A model generated the notes under the pieces. It ran no database searches, was not told the DNA's origin, and was given only the letters and a program-made list of their open reading frames with translations. From assembly GCA_022925895.1 (NCBI GenBank), contig JAKSYS010000652.1, positions 1 to 35,105 of the forward strand: a stretch of DNA of 35,105 bases, given 5' to 3'. A program made the position numbers and the translations under genes. This document shows positions 20,501-30,723 of this stretch, piece by piece; position 1 is the stretch's first letter, and every line of letters starts with the position of its first letter. Origin of the DNA: Fragilaria crotonensis. Its lineage: Eukaryota > Bacillariophyta > Fragilariophyceae > Fragilariales > Fragilariaceae.

Positions 20501-23500
20501 TGGCATCTGCTCAACTGACACGTCGATATTTACGGGTTCTATTGTGCTTTCCCACTCAGTCAAATCGGCATTGAAATGGTTCACAGAAATCGAAGCGTTG
20601 CATTCACCCGAGAGCGCCGTCATACATCCGTTAAAGCGACCTTTGAACGAGCTGAATCTCACATCGAAAAGCGGCCGTGTCCCTTGCTTTGATCGAAACG
20701 CCTCTAGCAAGACGAAAGAAACGTGCTGAATCTCAAATCGGATGGCTGTTGCAATACCTGCACCTTTCCTTTGGAAACGAACCAACTTAAGTAGGACTCG
20801 ACGTGGTCTCGTTGCCTGAGAACGAACCTCTCCCTCACAATGTGAATTGTTGACAACAAACCGTTGCAGTCTCTGACGAATGCTATCCCCGACACTCTTA
20901 ATGATGAAAGCATCATTCGGGGTCAGGCTCGCTTTCAAGGCTTCACAATCCAAGGAAATATCCTGAGACACAACGCTTCCCAAGTTTTCAGTTCCATATA
21001 CTATCCTGAATTCGGCGGCCGTCGGACCAATCATAGGAGCTACCTTTGGAGACAAGCGGTCGAATTCAGTATTCGCGGACGCAGAAAGGTTATCAACGCT
21101 CGCATGCAACGTTTTGCTACCGCTTCCATCACCATTCTCGACACTTTGGAACATGAAGAGAGCATTCGCAACAACTTGAACAACTGCATATGATTGAGCT
21201 GTTCCAGCTTCATCAGTAGCCTTGCTTTTGTCCGACAACCTTAGTGGCCGACCAGCAAGCAGAGTCATATCGTGGAGTGTGACCTTAAAAAGGATACTGG
21301 AATCCGATGCAGAATTTTGCACCCGATCTGACTCCATATTTGCTGCGGGGTGCTGCCGAACCGAACTGTCCCTTTGGCTTCCATTCGCGTCTACGAGTTC
21401 ATGAGATCGATTGATGGGCAATAATCTATCGTACGATGGAATTTTCTCTTCTTACCGAGCCTTTCAAGTCTTGCTTTTCTTCCTTCTTCGTGCACCTTTC
21501 GCTCAAGTTCCCTTGTGACAACTTGTATCAGTTCCATGACTTTACTGAATCCCTTGGAGCAGTCCTTTAGCGTTATCGGTGTGACTCGGAGAACAATAGA
21601 ATCCATGTCTATCTCAACTTCGTCGAGGTGGAGCAATTTGTCATGAAGGAAGCTGACCGATAGGAAACTGGAAGGGTTGACAGTAGCTGTCATGTCTGTG
21701 ATTTGTCCCTTTTCCAATGCCTGCTGCAAGCTTCCAGAAGGGGACTGCTGGCAAAATGGATCGGCGCCTGAGAGTCGCGATTGTGCGGGTGGCAGCGCAC
21801 CGACCGGTGTACTTGTACCATTGGTTTCTCTCTCAGACGACATATAATCCTTGTCTAGGCGGACAAGAATACAATGAGGTAGATCAGGAATTTGCTGCTC
21901 TGACAGGAGGGGATTGAATCTGCGATCAGCCTTGACACGGATTATTCTGATGTCAGATACTAGGAACTTGTTTCTGGTGATTCCATGTTGACTCAAGCGC
22001 CCGATATTGATGTCGATCAAGTCAACGACGTAAGTCCTAATCCTTGGTTCCGCATACTCTGAGAAAGATGCAAGAGTGCTCACACTCCTCTCGTCATTGG
22101 AAATCCCGTCATCTCTTTTAGAGTGACCTTCCAAAGCCATTTCGAACCGCTCAACGTGAACGGACAAAATGCCAACACCCGACGTTGTAATCTGGACAGC
22201 CCGGAGGAGCGACTCTTCCTTTTCCTTATTGCCAAAGTTGTCATCCCTAGTAGGCACTTCATGCACTGCGTTGGGGTCACGTCGCTTCTTCACCCTTACA
22301 AGGCCACTGGCATACCACTTGCCGATAGCCTTTGCCAGAATCTCGGCGTCGACGAGGTTCAAGCAGATCGGGCTCACAGAAATATCAAGCTTGCGCCACG
22401 GTCCAATGTCAGAGAGAATCGACATGCTATTGAAAGTTGGGTTGTTACAAGGTAGCGCTAGCTCACGTTCAGCAAGGATTGCTTCAACATGGAGCTGCAG
22501 TGGTTGGATTACTGACATCGCGTCCTTATCAGAAATTTTTCCAAAGCGAATGCGACCGTGCTTTGATTGGCGAATGAACATCATTTGGATGTCCCGGGCA
22601 GCCAGGTTCCAAACCGTGTCCGTCCGGAGCTCCTCTTTCGTGATTGACATAATGAATTTTCCGGCATCAAAATACACTGCCCCGTCTGACGTTTCCCCAG
22701 ACACTGGAAACCAAACTTTTGGCGCAGCAATGTTCATCCTAAGATCAAGAGCACTTGGAGACATGAGCGCCAGAAGAGCTTTCCTTGCCAACGGTGTAGC
22801 AACGTTTCTCAGTTGTCTCGTGACTTCAGTTTGCAATTCAACGGACGGACTTGAGAAGAATTCAGCGACCGCATCCATGCAAGGCTTGCTCCATACAAGA
22901 GTCGCTGGATGAGCCGAGATACCGAGTCTGGTCGAATTAGTGTCGTTGGTCGCAGACAATCTGCAAACAACCCCATGGGGAGGGGGCTCCATGTTCGCGT
23001 CAGTTTCAAGGGAAAATGCAGAGTCGACTGTGAGAGATAGGTCGCCTTCGTAATTCATGCGGTGAACTTCCTCGAACATGAGTAGCTTGCCCCGGTCGGA
23101 AATCTGGTGAGGAGTGAAGTTCGCCAATCGATTTTGAGGGTCAATCACTTCGAAGTGAATAACATCAAACACAAAATCGCGGCGCCCAGGCCCGAAGGTG
23201 CGGACCTCTCCAGTTGCACTGAGGTCTAACTCGATGATCGGGTCTTCATACTGGACGAGGACCACCGAAAGGTTCGTCTGATTCAGGTGGAAAGTGTTCA
23301 ACCATTGCTTTCGTCCCATTCGGGCTGCGATTGCGGCGTAGACAGCTCCCTTTGTCAGAGAGCTTGCTGACGATCGGATTGAAGTATCGGGGTCGGCGTC
23401 GATCTCAATCGCAGGCTGCTTTACCTTCTTGCTTCGACGGAAAGGGTTGGTTAGACGAGGTTTGCTCTGGGCACCTACGTCAACCTCCAATTGTTCATTC

Positions 23501-25342
23501 TCAGCCTTATCAAAGAAATCCTTTCCGGCTTCTTTTCGCATAGCATAAACCTCGCGAAGTGCCAACAAATGAAATGTTTGCAACGCTTCGATAGGAAGTA
23601 GATCTTCTAGGCCAAGTAACTCAAAACTTTCCTCGTCCTTCAATCCGCCGTGAAATCCGTTTCCCTCCGAAGATTGGTTTATCTTCTTCTTCACCAACTC
23701 AATGTATCTCGCTCTACTGCGCGCAATCTTGACAACGTCGTCCCATGGACGAGAATGTGGGCTCGTTGTGACGCACGCAATGACATATTTCCACCACATC
23801 CGAGGTTGGGACAATGGGTCTGCTTTTGGTCGCTGACGCAACATGGTGTCAAAGCGTTGCTGGGAATACATAGCGCTTTTCAGCTTGCTGTACTGGACAA
23901 ACTGATTTGGCCTAAAATGAAGTTCCAAATTCAAAGGAAGAACTTCTGCCAGGAGGGTCATAGGCCCTGGCTGATTGCGATCTCCAAGTTGCACAAGGAC
24001 TTGAGCTGAAAGGTTCTTGCAGCAGTAGATGTGAGGGAGATTCGGTCCGTTATCCAGTGCTCCTTTTCGACCAGGGGAAATAGAGTCTGGTCGCATTAAC
24101 GACTGACTAATCCTTTCTCCAGGATGTTGAAAGTGGACCATACCTTCCATCGCTGCAGATATTCGACCCTGTAATCGGTTGGGCGACAAATTATGATCAT
24201 TGGTTGCAAGGACGTAACTCTCAGACAGAAGTAGCGGAGGTTGATCATCCCAATAGAAAGCAGCATTATTAAATTCAGCCAGTTTGTTCTGAACTTCCCC
24301 CGACGACGTCGACAAAAGGCTATTTGATTGACTTTGTTGTCTCGAAGACACTGTCGACGAATCATCACTGACGCAACTCTCCGACCTTACTGGGGCTTGT
24401 CCCTCCTTCGCCGTTCGAACGACGAAGCTCTCTAACGTCAACCCGAACGAAAACGCTCGCTGTTCCGCTGGGGTTCCGTTCTCAGCACCATACTTCTGCT
24501 GAAACTGTCTTTGTCCCGGGTGACTAAAATCGAGACCTCCCTCGGATACTTCGCAGCGAACATGCATATCAACCATGCTCACTTCCAAGTTTCGGAGTAG
24601 TTTCTCTCGTAATTTGACACTCCAGCTGCTCTTTGATGGCATAAAGATACTATCAGGAACCTCAGACGCCGCATCTCCAAAAAAAGAGCTTTCGAGTTCT
24701 GAAAAGGCGTCCTCATCGTCCAAATCTTCATCTTTAAGTCGTTTTGATCTCCATTTGGTTTTTGACTTACGAAGCTGCCGTTCCGCTAGTTTCATTGCGC
24801 CCCGCATACGTCGAGTTGGTGGTCCCTCTCCTGGAATTCGACCATGAAAAAAGTTGCGTTCAAATCTAGCCAAAGCCGACCGTTTTGCCCTGGTTCTCAG
24901 CGAACATCTAGGATCAACTGCAGTTCCAGCTCCGTACCGCCGATGAGCCGTCGACGGCAGCAAGGGAACGCAGAGCAAATGCACGCCCTGAATTTCGATT
25001 CTTGTTGGCAGTTTGTCGAGGTTTTTCAAGGGGACAACGATTTTGACAGACTTTGCCCAGCACGATAAGACGCCAAAGCCTGACAAGCCGACTGCTCCAA
25101 GTACATGGCTACCAATCAGATCTCCGTCAAGTTGCACGTTTTCCAGCTTCACCTTTCCTCTCAAAGCTGCTATTTTCAGGTTTTCTTTCGATATGTTGAG
25201 AACATATTCGCCAACCACATCTTCCATCACTGGATGTCGTCCAAGACGGAAAGAACAGCATTAGTTACATGGGAACGCACGACAGCATTGATCAACCTGA
25301 TGTCGCGTGATACGTACCGGAAATCAACAGTTGCTTTGCCAT
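14553..25342 (-). CDS. VPS13: VPS13 intermembrane lipid-transfer protein, four exons
   Basis: Exons on the minus strand are 25342-25318, 25229-21456, 21390-20492 and 20426-14553. The introns are 88, 65 and 65 bp (GTACGT...CAG, GTAAGA...TAG, GTAAGC...CAG), and all phases fit. The joined frame is 10572 bp, 3523 residues. The N-terminus places VVGEYV at residues 13-18, as in other VPS13 proteins, followed by the chorein domain (LKIAALRGKVKLENVQL). A long lipid-groove region follows. The VPS13 adaptor-binding region lies at about 1980-2600 and contains WILDKTG. The conserved VPS13 C-terminal domain is at about 2900-3130 (LKFTSFVVGHVF, ADFISNVGTGVRDFFYEPI), a PH-like domain at about 3210-3290, and an extra C-terminal domain at about 3400-3523. 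The family moves phospholipids between membranes at contact sites. There is no frame break. The retroelement sits 375 bp upstream. Confidence 0.92.
20427..20491 (-). other. VPS13 intron 3 (65 bp)
   Basis: The donor GTAAGC follows GACGAGCTG and the acceptor is CCTCTGCAG with a pyrimidine-rich tract. The junction falls between codons. Confidence 0.85.
21391..21455 (-). other. VPS13 intron 2 (65 bp)
   Basis: The donor GTAAGA follows ...AGGCTCG and the acceptor is CTCGTAG. The split codon is restored as Asp. The frame from exon 2 would otherwise run into a stop shortly after. Confidence 0.8.
25230..25317 (-). other. VPS13 intron 1 (88 bp)
   Basis: The donor GTACGT starts at 25317 and the acceptor CATCCAG ends at 25230. 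Splicing joins the 25-nt first exon (ATG 25342) to the chorein domain in phase 1. The result places the conserved Gly-x-Tyr-Val at the same residue numbers as in other VPS13 proteins, which is the main argument for this otherwise easily missed exon. Confidence 0.8.
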
Positions 25343-25716
25343 CCTTTTATTGTTTTCTAGAGCAACTGCTGCAACCAAGTTGTATTCATTTCTTGGGGTG
25401 GCACTATGCCTTAAGAAGGACTGTTGCAAGTCGATGAATCCTCGGGTAAGGAGTGAACCATAACGGTGATCGGGATGTATCCACGTTGGTGGAGTCGACA
25501 CGGGACACGGGATGGATTCGATTCGAACGTTATTTGGGAGCAGTTCACTTGTTTAAATGATAGTACAAGTCTTATAGTAGTACCAGGTACTGCTCCCAGC
25601 CACTCGTAGTTTACTGGTAATTGGAGGATGATCGTATGAATCACTCTTGGATATCAGTTTTCCGTTGGACCTTTCTCTTGTTCGATGTCACTTTGCGGAA
25701 CCGTTTGAAGTTTGAA
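25343..25716. other. Presumed VPS13 promoter/5' region up to the retroelement
   Basis: There is no gene. The frame of exon 1 stays open upstream but has no ATG. A TAGTAGTACCAGGTACTG tract lies at 25576-25593. The insertion point of the retroelement (TTTGAA before GCC) closes the region. Confidence 0.45.
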
Positions 25717-26044
25717 GCCGATAGCGGCAGTGTGGACGGGAGGTCCAGTACAGCCTTCGCAGCACTCGAACCCTTGCTGCCCAGTCGAGCATTCCGAGGT
25801 GACGCACTCGTTTGTAATGACCCCGCAATACTACAATTCTACGTGGGATCTCCTCAAAAGAATACGGCAGTTTGAACAGAGTATTATCTACCCTCTTGCT
25901 CCCATTGTTTTGTCGAACCAGGTCAAACGATCAGTAGAGACAGAACAAGACTACCCGCACGACGCATCGACAAGCCTGCCACGCTCCGTCAGGTCCCTCG
26001 ATTCCAGTGTAGGCAAGCTTCGCAAGCGAGTTCAGGTTTTTAAG
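25717..26044 (+). repeat. Split direct repeat A1
   Basis: 328 bp, identical to 31751-32078. It starts at GCCGATAGCGG and ends at TTTTTAAG. It contains an open frame from ATG 25817 that runs into the coding region. Confidence 0.95.
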
Positions 26045-26176
26045 ACCCAGTGTGGCGCAAGTTGCCAGGCGAGACCTCGACAACATGGCCCAACTGAATC
26101 TCCGAGGGGACGCGGGTGTTCGCTTCGACGACCAGCAGCCACCCGAAGTACCACCAAGGGTTCCCGCGATGGTTGA
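25817..26176 (+). CDS. Small frame starting in repeat A, uncertain
   Basis: Starts at ATG 25817 and gives 119 residues. The part inside A1 looks protein-like: MTPQYYNSTWDLLKRIRQFEQ is followed by a Lys/Arg/Ser-rich helical segment. The part beyond A1 is Arg/Pro-rich and less convincing. The same frame starts in A2 (31851) and ends at 32135. It overlaps the next frame (ATG 26085) by 92 bp in the +1 register. It may be a leader or an upstream part of Gag, or chance. Confidence 0.3.
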   Translation: MTPQYYNSTWDLLKRIRQFEQSIIYPLAPIVLSNQVKRSVETEQDYPHDASTSLPRSVRSLDSSVGKLRKRVQVFKTQCGASCQARPRQHGPTESPRGRGCSLRRPAATRSTTKGSRDG

Positions 26177-28335
26177 GCCGGGCGTCGCCCCTATGCCCGG
26201 GGGTGCTGCCGCCCGCACGTATCAAGAGTACTACCGTGAACGGGGGCACATCCCACCACCCGACCGCGTCGGTGGCTACCTTTGCGGGGTATCGCTTTGC
26301 GGACGGGGGTGGAGGCGTGGTACCGACTCCGGCTGGCCTCCGAGATCAGACAGTCACGCTCAGTGACCGTCACCCAATGACCTTTCTATGTCTGGTACCA
26401 GGTACCGACGGTTTCGGTGAGGTCACAATCCTCCATCGCTTCGTCCGATACCTTGATGCTCCCGGGGACGACCCGTCGGGTTACAACGACAAGGTATTAG
26501 GTTTGCTAGGGGACATCCTCCCCCACCAATACCCCGTCGTTGAAATTCCGAATACGGCGTTCCATCTGGTGGGCGCTCCCGTCCGGGTACCCACCATCGG
26601 GGCAATGAATGCCCTAATGGCAACATGGGGGGATCCCTTGACGGCGCTTGGACCGTACACAGACCAGGACCCGGAAACTGAAGTGGTGCGTCCCCGCAAC
26701 CTCCAGTTGGTACCCGCACGCCTCGCCTCCCTAATTGTACACCGGCATCGCGTGCGGGCTAAGCACGCCTACCAAGAACTTGTCGGCGCAATACAGGCCG
26801 AAGGGGCTGTGGAGCCCTATAGCGACGTCATTGTATGGCTCAGAGCTGCTTGTACCGCTCGAGGGGGCGGGGGGGCGCAGAATACTGTCCCCAGTGTAAT
26901 TCAGACCTTCGCACCGTTGCACCTCCCCCCCGACGTCTACGAGTATGTCACAAGCAAGGTAAAGGCCGACCTCCCAGCTTTGGGGCAGCGCGACACACCA
27001 CCGGGTACCACCGACGCACTCATGGGGGCCATCAGAGCCTTATCAGCTCCGCGAGGAGGTGGCAATAACCCGGGCGGGGAAGATGCGGAGCGCGTGGCCC
27101 GGGAACCGAAGAGTGTGGCCGAGGCCTACCGAGAAACCTATCGCACGCTGCTCCGGTTCAGCAATGTGGAGGAGGTGACTCAGCTAGCTCCAGTCTGGCA
27201 ACGCTTAGCTAATTGCCTCAAGAGCGAGCAACACACCGTATTGACTCAAGAATTCCAGAAGGTGTGTATGGCCCGCGGCCTGTCTACCGAATACTACGTC
27301 CCTGTGGTAACGACCGCGCTCAAGCAAATGGTGGTTGGCTTTCAATTCGTCGGCTTTGGGTCGGATGACTTGACCTCGGGCTGCCAGCCTTTCCTGGTGG
27401 CATATGCCGGCCGAGCCAACCACTACCAGGTTTTGGCCGCAGCGGATGTGAGCAACCAGCTGGCCCAGGGGGAGCATGCGGCCAGTTTGACGGATTACAA
27501 AGCCATCAAGGACAAGGAGAAAGTGAAGCTCCCCAAGGATGTGGCGGAGACGTGCATCACCCTATGCCGCTTTGCGGTGTTGTGCCAAACATTGTTTCAG
27601 GGCACGGGCCCCACGCACCCTCTTGTCGATGCCATGTGGACCACCGCGCTGACTCTCCAGAATCATGCCCCGGCCGTCACTGACCGGTACCAAGCACTGG
27701 TAGGCGTTCCCGGGGTGTCCCAAACTTATTATGCTCGAATCGTGCGCGCCGTTCAACTCGGAGTGTACGAGTACCTCCAAGGAGTCGCCACGAACCTCGT
27801 GGACAGTGTGATGGGCGTCGAGAAGCCAAACTTTGCGGTGATGTTGCAGGATCTTAGGCGAGGAACGTTTCACCTATCCACCAATTGGATCCCAATTCCC
27901 CCTGAGTACGTGATGGGCAGCAGCACGCCCCACACTCTGAGTGCCAGCAGTGCCAGCACTGGGAGCCGCAGTGCGGCCGGTGGAGCCTCGGCCATGGGGT
28001 CCGGGGCCTCGGCGAGTAGCACGGCAATGTCGTCGATCACGCTGGACTCACCGCAGCGCGAGAGCGTCACGAGAATCGAGAACCCGGCACCGGACCCCGA
28101 GTTCGCGGCGCTGACATTACGTTCCGGTGGCACCCGCACAATCCTGCGGGCAAACCGGCCCCCGTCTAACGATGCGGGGAACGAGTTTTGCGTTGCCTGG
28201 TGGACACGCAGCGGTTGCTACCCGAATTGCGGGCGCCGCAACACGCATCAGCCGTTTGCTTCCACATCTGAACGCGCACGCCTGATGACGTACGTCCGAC
28301 AGCATCTGGTTGCACCGTCGCAGGCACCCGCTTGA
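26085..28335 (+). CDS. Gag-like protein of the DIRS-type element
   Basis: ATG 26085 has a good context (A at -3, G at +4). It opens a Pro/Gly-rich, protein-like frame that ends at 26366. The long Gag frame (26116-28335) lies in the +1 register, and its own first ATG is only at 26377. Either a one-base indel or +1 frameshifting between 26116 and 26363, or initiation at 26377, is therefore required. The long frame gives about 650-740 residues and is predicted largely helical. It has a Ser/Ala/Gly-rich linker (about 27930-28040) and a C-terminal C-x8-C-x3-C-x5-H zinc-binding motif (28189-28250) typical of nucleic-acid-binding Gag tails. The frame ends with a single TGA at 28333. Confidence 0.7.
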
Positions 28336-28393
28336 CGGGAACGCCAGGGGGAGGTCTTAGCGGGGACACACCAGCTACGACCACCACCCTGGC
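28333..28393 (+). promoter_or_regulatory. Predicted stop-codon readthrough signal (UGA-CGG plus stem-loop)
   Basis: The Gag stop reads TGA CGG. Seven bases after the stop a hairpin begins. GCCAGGG (28343-28349) pairs with CCCTGGC (28387-28393). Two more pairs follow past a bulged A, then GGTC (28353-28356) with GACC (28379-28382), then TAGC (28358-28361) with GCTA (28374-28377), leaving a 12-base loop. This makes 17 base pairs in all. No stop interrupts the same frame between 28336 and the RT ATG. UGA-CGG followed at about 8 nt by a stem-loop is the class II readthrough arrangement known from several plant RNA viruses. Confidence 0.7.
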
Positions 28394-30723
28394 CGCCTGA
28401 CTTCCCAGCACCAGCTCACAGCACTGGTGGTGGGAGGTCAACCAACAAACGCAAGGCAACCGAAATCAGTGAAGCGGAGCACATGCTCGGTAAGTTGGCG
28501 TTGTTTTATGCGACGGAATTGCGCGCGAAAGGTTGGCGAACGCTGGTATCCGAGACAAGAGGGTGCTCCAACATTTCCCCAAAGGTGCAGCAACTACAAC
28601 ACAAGGCAGCCCGACTGCTCAAGCATTTGGGACAACGGGGGGCAAGTGTCACCTTGCACACCCCCCCTTGGTCGGCCGAGCGGAAGCGCACGGCACTCGC
28701 TCGCGGTCCCCACAAGTCGTCACACGGCGAACGCGCGTTCGTTTGCGAGGAGATTCTCGACTTTTGCCGCCAAGGATATTGGCTGGTCCTACCACAAGAC
28801 GTCGTGATCGGATGGCCACACCTCCGGGTCTCACCCCTGGGGGTGGTGCCCCAACGGGACCGGCGACCCAGGCTCATCGTCGACTACTCGTTTTCAGACG
28901 TCAACGCCGAAACCGTGCCACTGGCGCCCAATGAAGCCATGCAATTCGGCCGCGCGTTACAGCGCGTCTTCACCACCATTGTCCATGCCAATCGCCGGTA
29001 TGGACCAGTCTATCTATCTAAAATAGACATAGCCGATGGTTTCTATCGTGTATGGCTACAAATAGCCGACATTCCAAAGCTCGGAGTTGCCTTGCCCATC
29101 GCTCCTGGAGCAGTCCCGTTGGTGGCATTCCCATTGGCCCTACCGATGGGTTGGGTTTTGTCACCGCCGTATTTCACGGCCCTGACTGAAACTGCTTGCG
29201 ACCTCGCCAACGCGGCGATCCGATCGCGCCCTCCGTCTGCTCGACTCAAGCAGGTTCATCGGCTGGAGGCAGTGGCGAACACACCTCCCGCCGATGCTGT
29301 CATCGAACGTGATACAGCGCCCTTGCAGGTAGGGGAACCCCTCCCGGGGACCCGACTCACACCGGTGGCGTCCGTCGATGTTTATGTGGACGACTTCCTT
29401 CTCATGGCGCAAACACGCGCGCAGCAACACAAAGTGCTACGCTCCGCCCTGACCGCCATTGACGATGTCTTTCGACCACTGGAGGCGGGGGACCCTGCCC
29501 ATCGCAAGGAACCAGCATCCGTCAAGAAAATGCTCAAGGGCGACTCCCAGTGGTCGACCTGGAAACGTATTCTTGGCTGGGATATCGACACGGTGTCGGA
29601 GACACTCCACCTGCCCCCGCATCGGGTCGCACGCCTCCGCGAAGTCCTGACATGGCTTCAACCGCCCCGAAAGCGCCTTCCTCGCAAACAATGGCACCAG
29701 CTTCTCGGCGAGCTCCGGTCCATGGCCCCAGCACTCCCGGGCACTCGCGGTCTGTTCTCGGTTCTGCAACATGCGCTCAGTCAGGGCGATCACCATCGTG
29801 TACGCCTGAACCGGCACGTCTACGGCATTGCAAAGGATTTCGCGACCCTCGTCGATGCCGTTGCTAGCAGACCAACACGTCTTCGGGAACTTGTCCCTAC
29901 GGCCCCCTCCGATATCGGGGCGTGTGACGCGTGCCAGCACGGCATGGGTGGCGTTTGGTTCGACGCGCTCGACCCCACCGCACCCCCTATCCTATGGCGC
30001 TCGCGGTTCCCGCAACATATCCGTTCGGCCCTTGTTACCGCTGACAATCCATCCGGCCTTGTGTCGATCTCAGACCTGGAACTCACCGGCGTGATTGCAC
30101 ACGCGGACGTACTTGCACGGCACCGTGACATCACCGAGCGTACGATTTGGTTAGCCAGTGACAACACCGCCGCCGTGGCCTGGTCCAACAAAGGCTCTGC
30201 CACTTCTCTTACCGCCCGGGCCCATCTGCTTCGGTTCAAAGCCTTGCACCAACGCGCATATCGTTACGTCGATCGCACACATTACCTGCCCGGCCCTGTC
30301 AATGTCATGGCCGATGATGCCAGTCGCTTGTGGCTGCTCTCCGATGCGGAACTCCTCACCCACTTTAACGTCACATATCCGCAGGCGACCTCCTGGCAAA
30401 TGCTGCACCTCTCGTCCGTGACCAATGCTATGCTGACTGGTGCACTCTCACGGACTCCGCAGCTGGGCGCGGCTCTGCTCAACGCAGCGCCACTGCTGCC
30501 ACCTCATGGGCGCTCTGGCAGACCTTCTGCACCAGTGTCGGCATCGATGCCCTCCGCCTGGCTGCCCGCGATCCAATCCCCCTTCTCCAACTGTTCGCCC
30601 ACCGCTACCGCTCGGGCACCGTTGCGCCCGGCCGTCGACCTGTCCGAGCTCGCACGGTGGAGGACGCCATACGAGCGGTGGGCCAGGCGTACACCGGGAT
30701 GGGGGCCCCTGACCCTCGTTTGA
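28336..30723 (+). CDS. Reverse transcriptase / RNase H of the DIRS-type element
   Basis: The frame continues directly from Gag after the TGA; the first ATG is at 28483, giving 746 residues. RT motifs (ATG numbering, approximate): RLIVDYS near 130, KIDIADGF (180-187, first catalytic Asp), LPMGWVLSPPYF (220-231) and VDVYVDD (298-304, YVDD box). RNase H motifs follow: ACDACQHGMGG (about 485), SDLELTG (about 540) and ASDNTAAV (about 565), which give the Asp-Glu-Asp catalytic set. This RT-RH type is the one found in DIRS elements. The last 80 or so residues overlap the recombinase frame and are low in complexity, so the functional protein probably ends or shifts frame before 30500. There is no protease and no methyltransferase. 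Confidence 0.92.
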   Translation, partial: RERQGEVLAGTHQLRPPPWPPDFPAPAHSTGGGRSTNKRKATEISEAEHMLGKLALFYATELRAKGWRTLVSETRGCSNISPKVQQLQHKAARLLKHLGQRGASVTLHTPPWSAERKRTALARGPHKSSHGERAFVCEEILDFCRQGYWLVLPQDVVIGWPHLRVSPLGVVPQRDRRPRLIVDYSFSDVNAETVPLAPNEAMQFGRALQRVFTTIVHANRRYGPVYLSKIDIADGFYRVWLQIADIPKLGVALPIAPGAVPLVAFPLALPMGWVLSPPYFTALTETACDLANAAIRSRPPSARLKQVHRLEAVANTPPADAVIERDTAPLQVGEPLPGTRLTPVASVDVYVDDFLLMAQTRAQQHKVLRSALTAIDDVFRPLEAGDPAHRKEPASVKKMLKGDSQWSTWKRILGWDIDTVSETLHLPPHRVARLREVLTWLQPPRKRLPRKQWHQLLGELRSMAPALPGTRGLFSVLQHALSQGDHHRVRLNRHVYGIAKDFATLVDAVASRPTRLRELVPTAPSDIGACDACQHGMGGVWFDALDPTAPPILWRSRFPQHIRSALVTADNPSGLVSISDLELTGVIAHADVLARHRDITERTIWLASDNTAAVAWSNKGSATSLTARAHLLRFKALHQRAYRYVDRTHYLPGPVNVMADDASRLWLLSDAELLTHFNVTYPQATSWQMLHLSSVTNAMLTGALSRTPQLGAALLNAAPLLPPHGRSGRPSAPVSASMPSAWLPAIQSPFSNCSPTATARAPLRPAVDLSELARWRTPYERWARRTPGWGPLTLV

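Noticed and set aside
25292-25501. Longer 5' coding sequence for VPS13 exon 1
   Set aside because: The frame upstream of ATG 25342 starts at GTG only. The short exon alone gives the N-terminal spacing expected for the family.
28427-28807. Separate 126-codon frame at the start of RT
   Set aside because: A shadow of the RT frame, which carries the conserved motifs.
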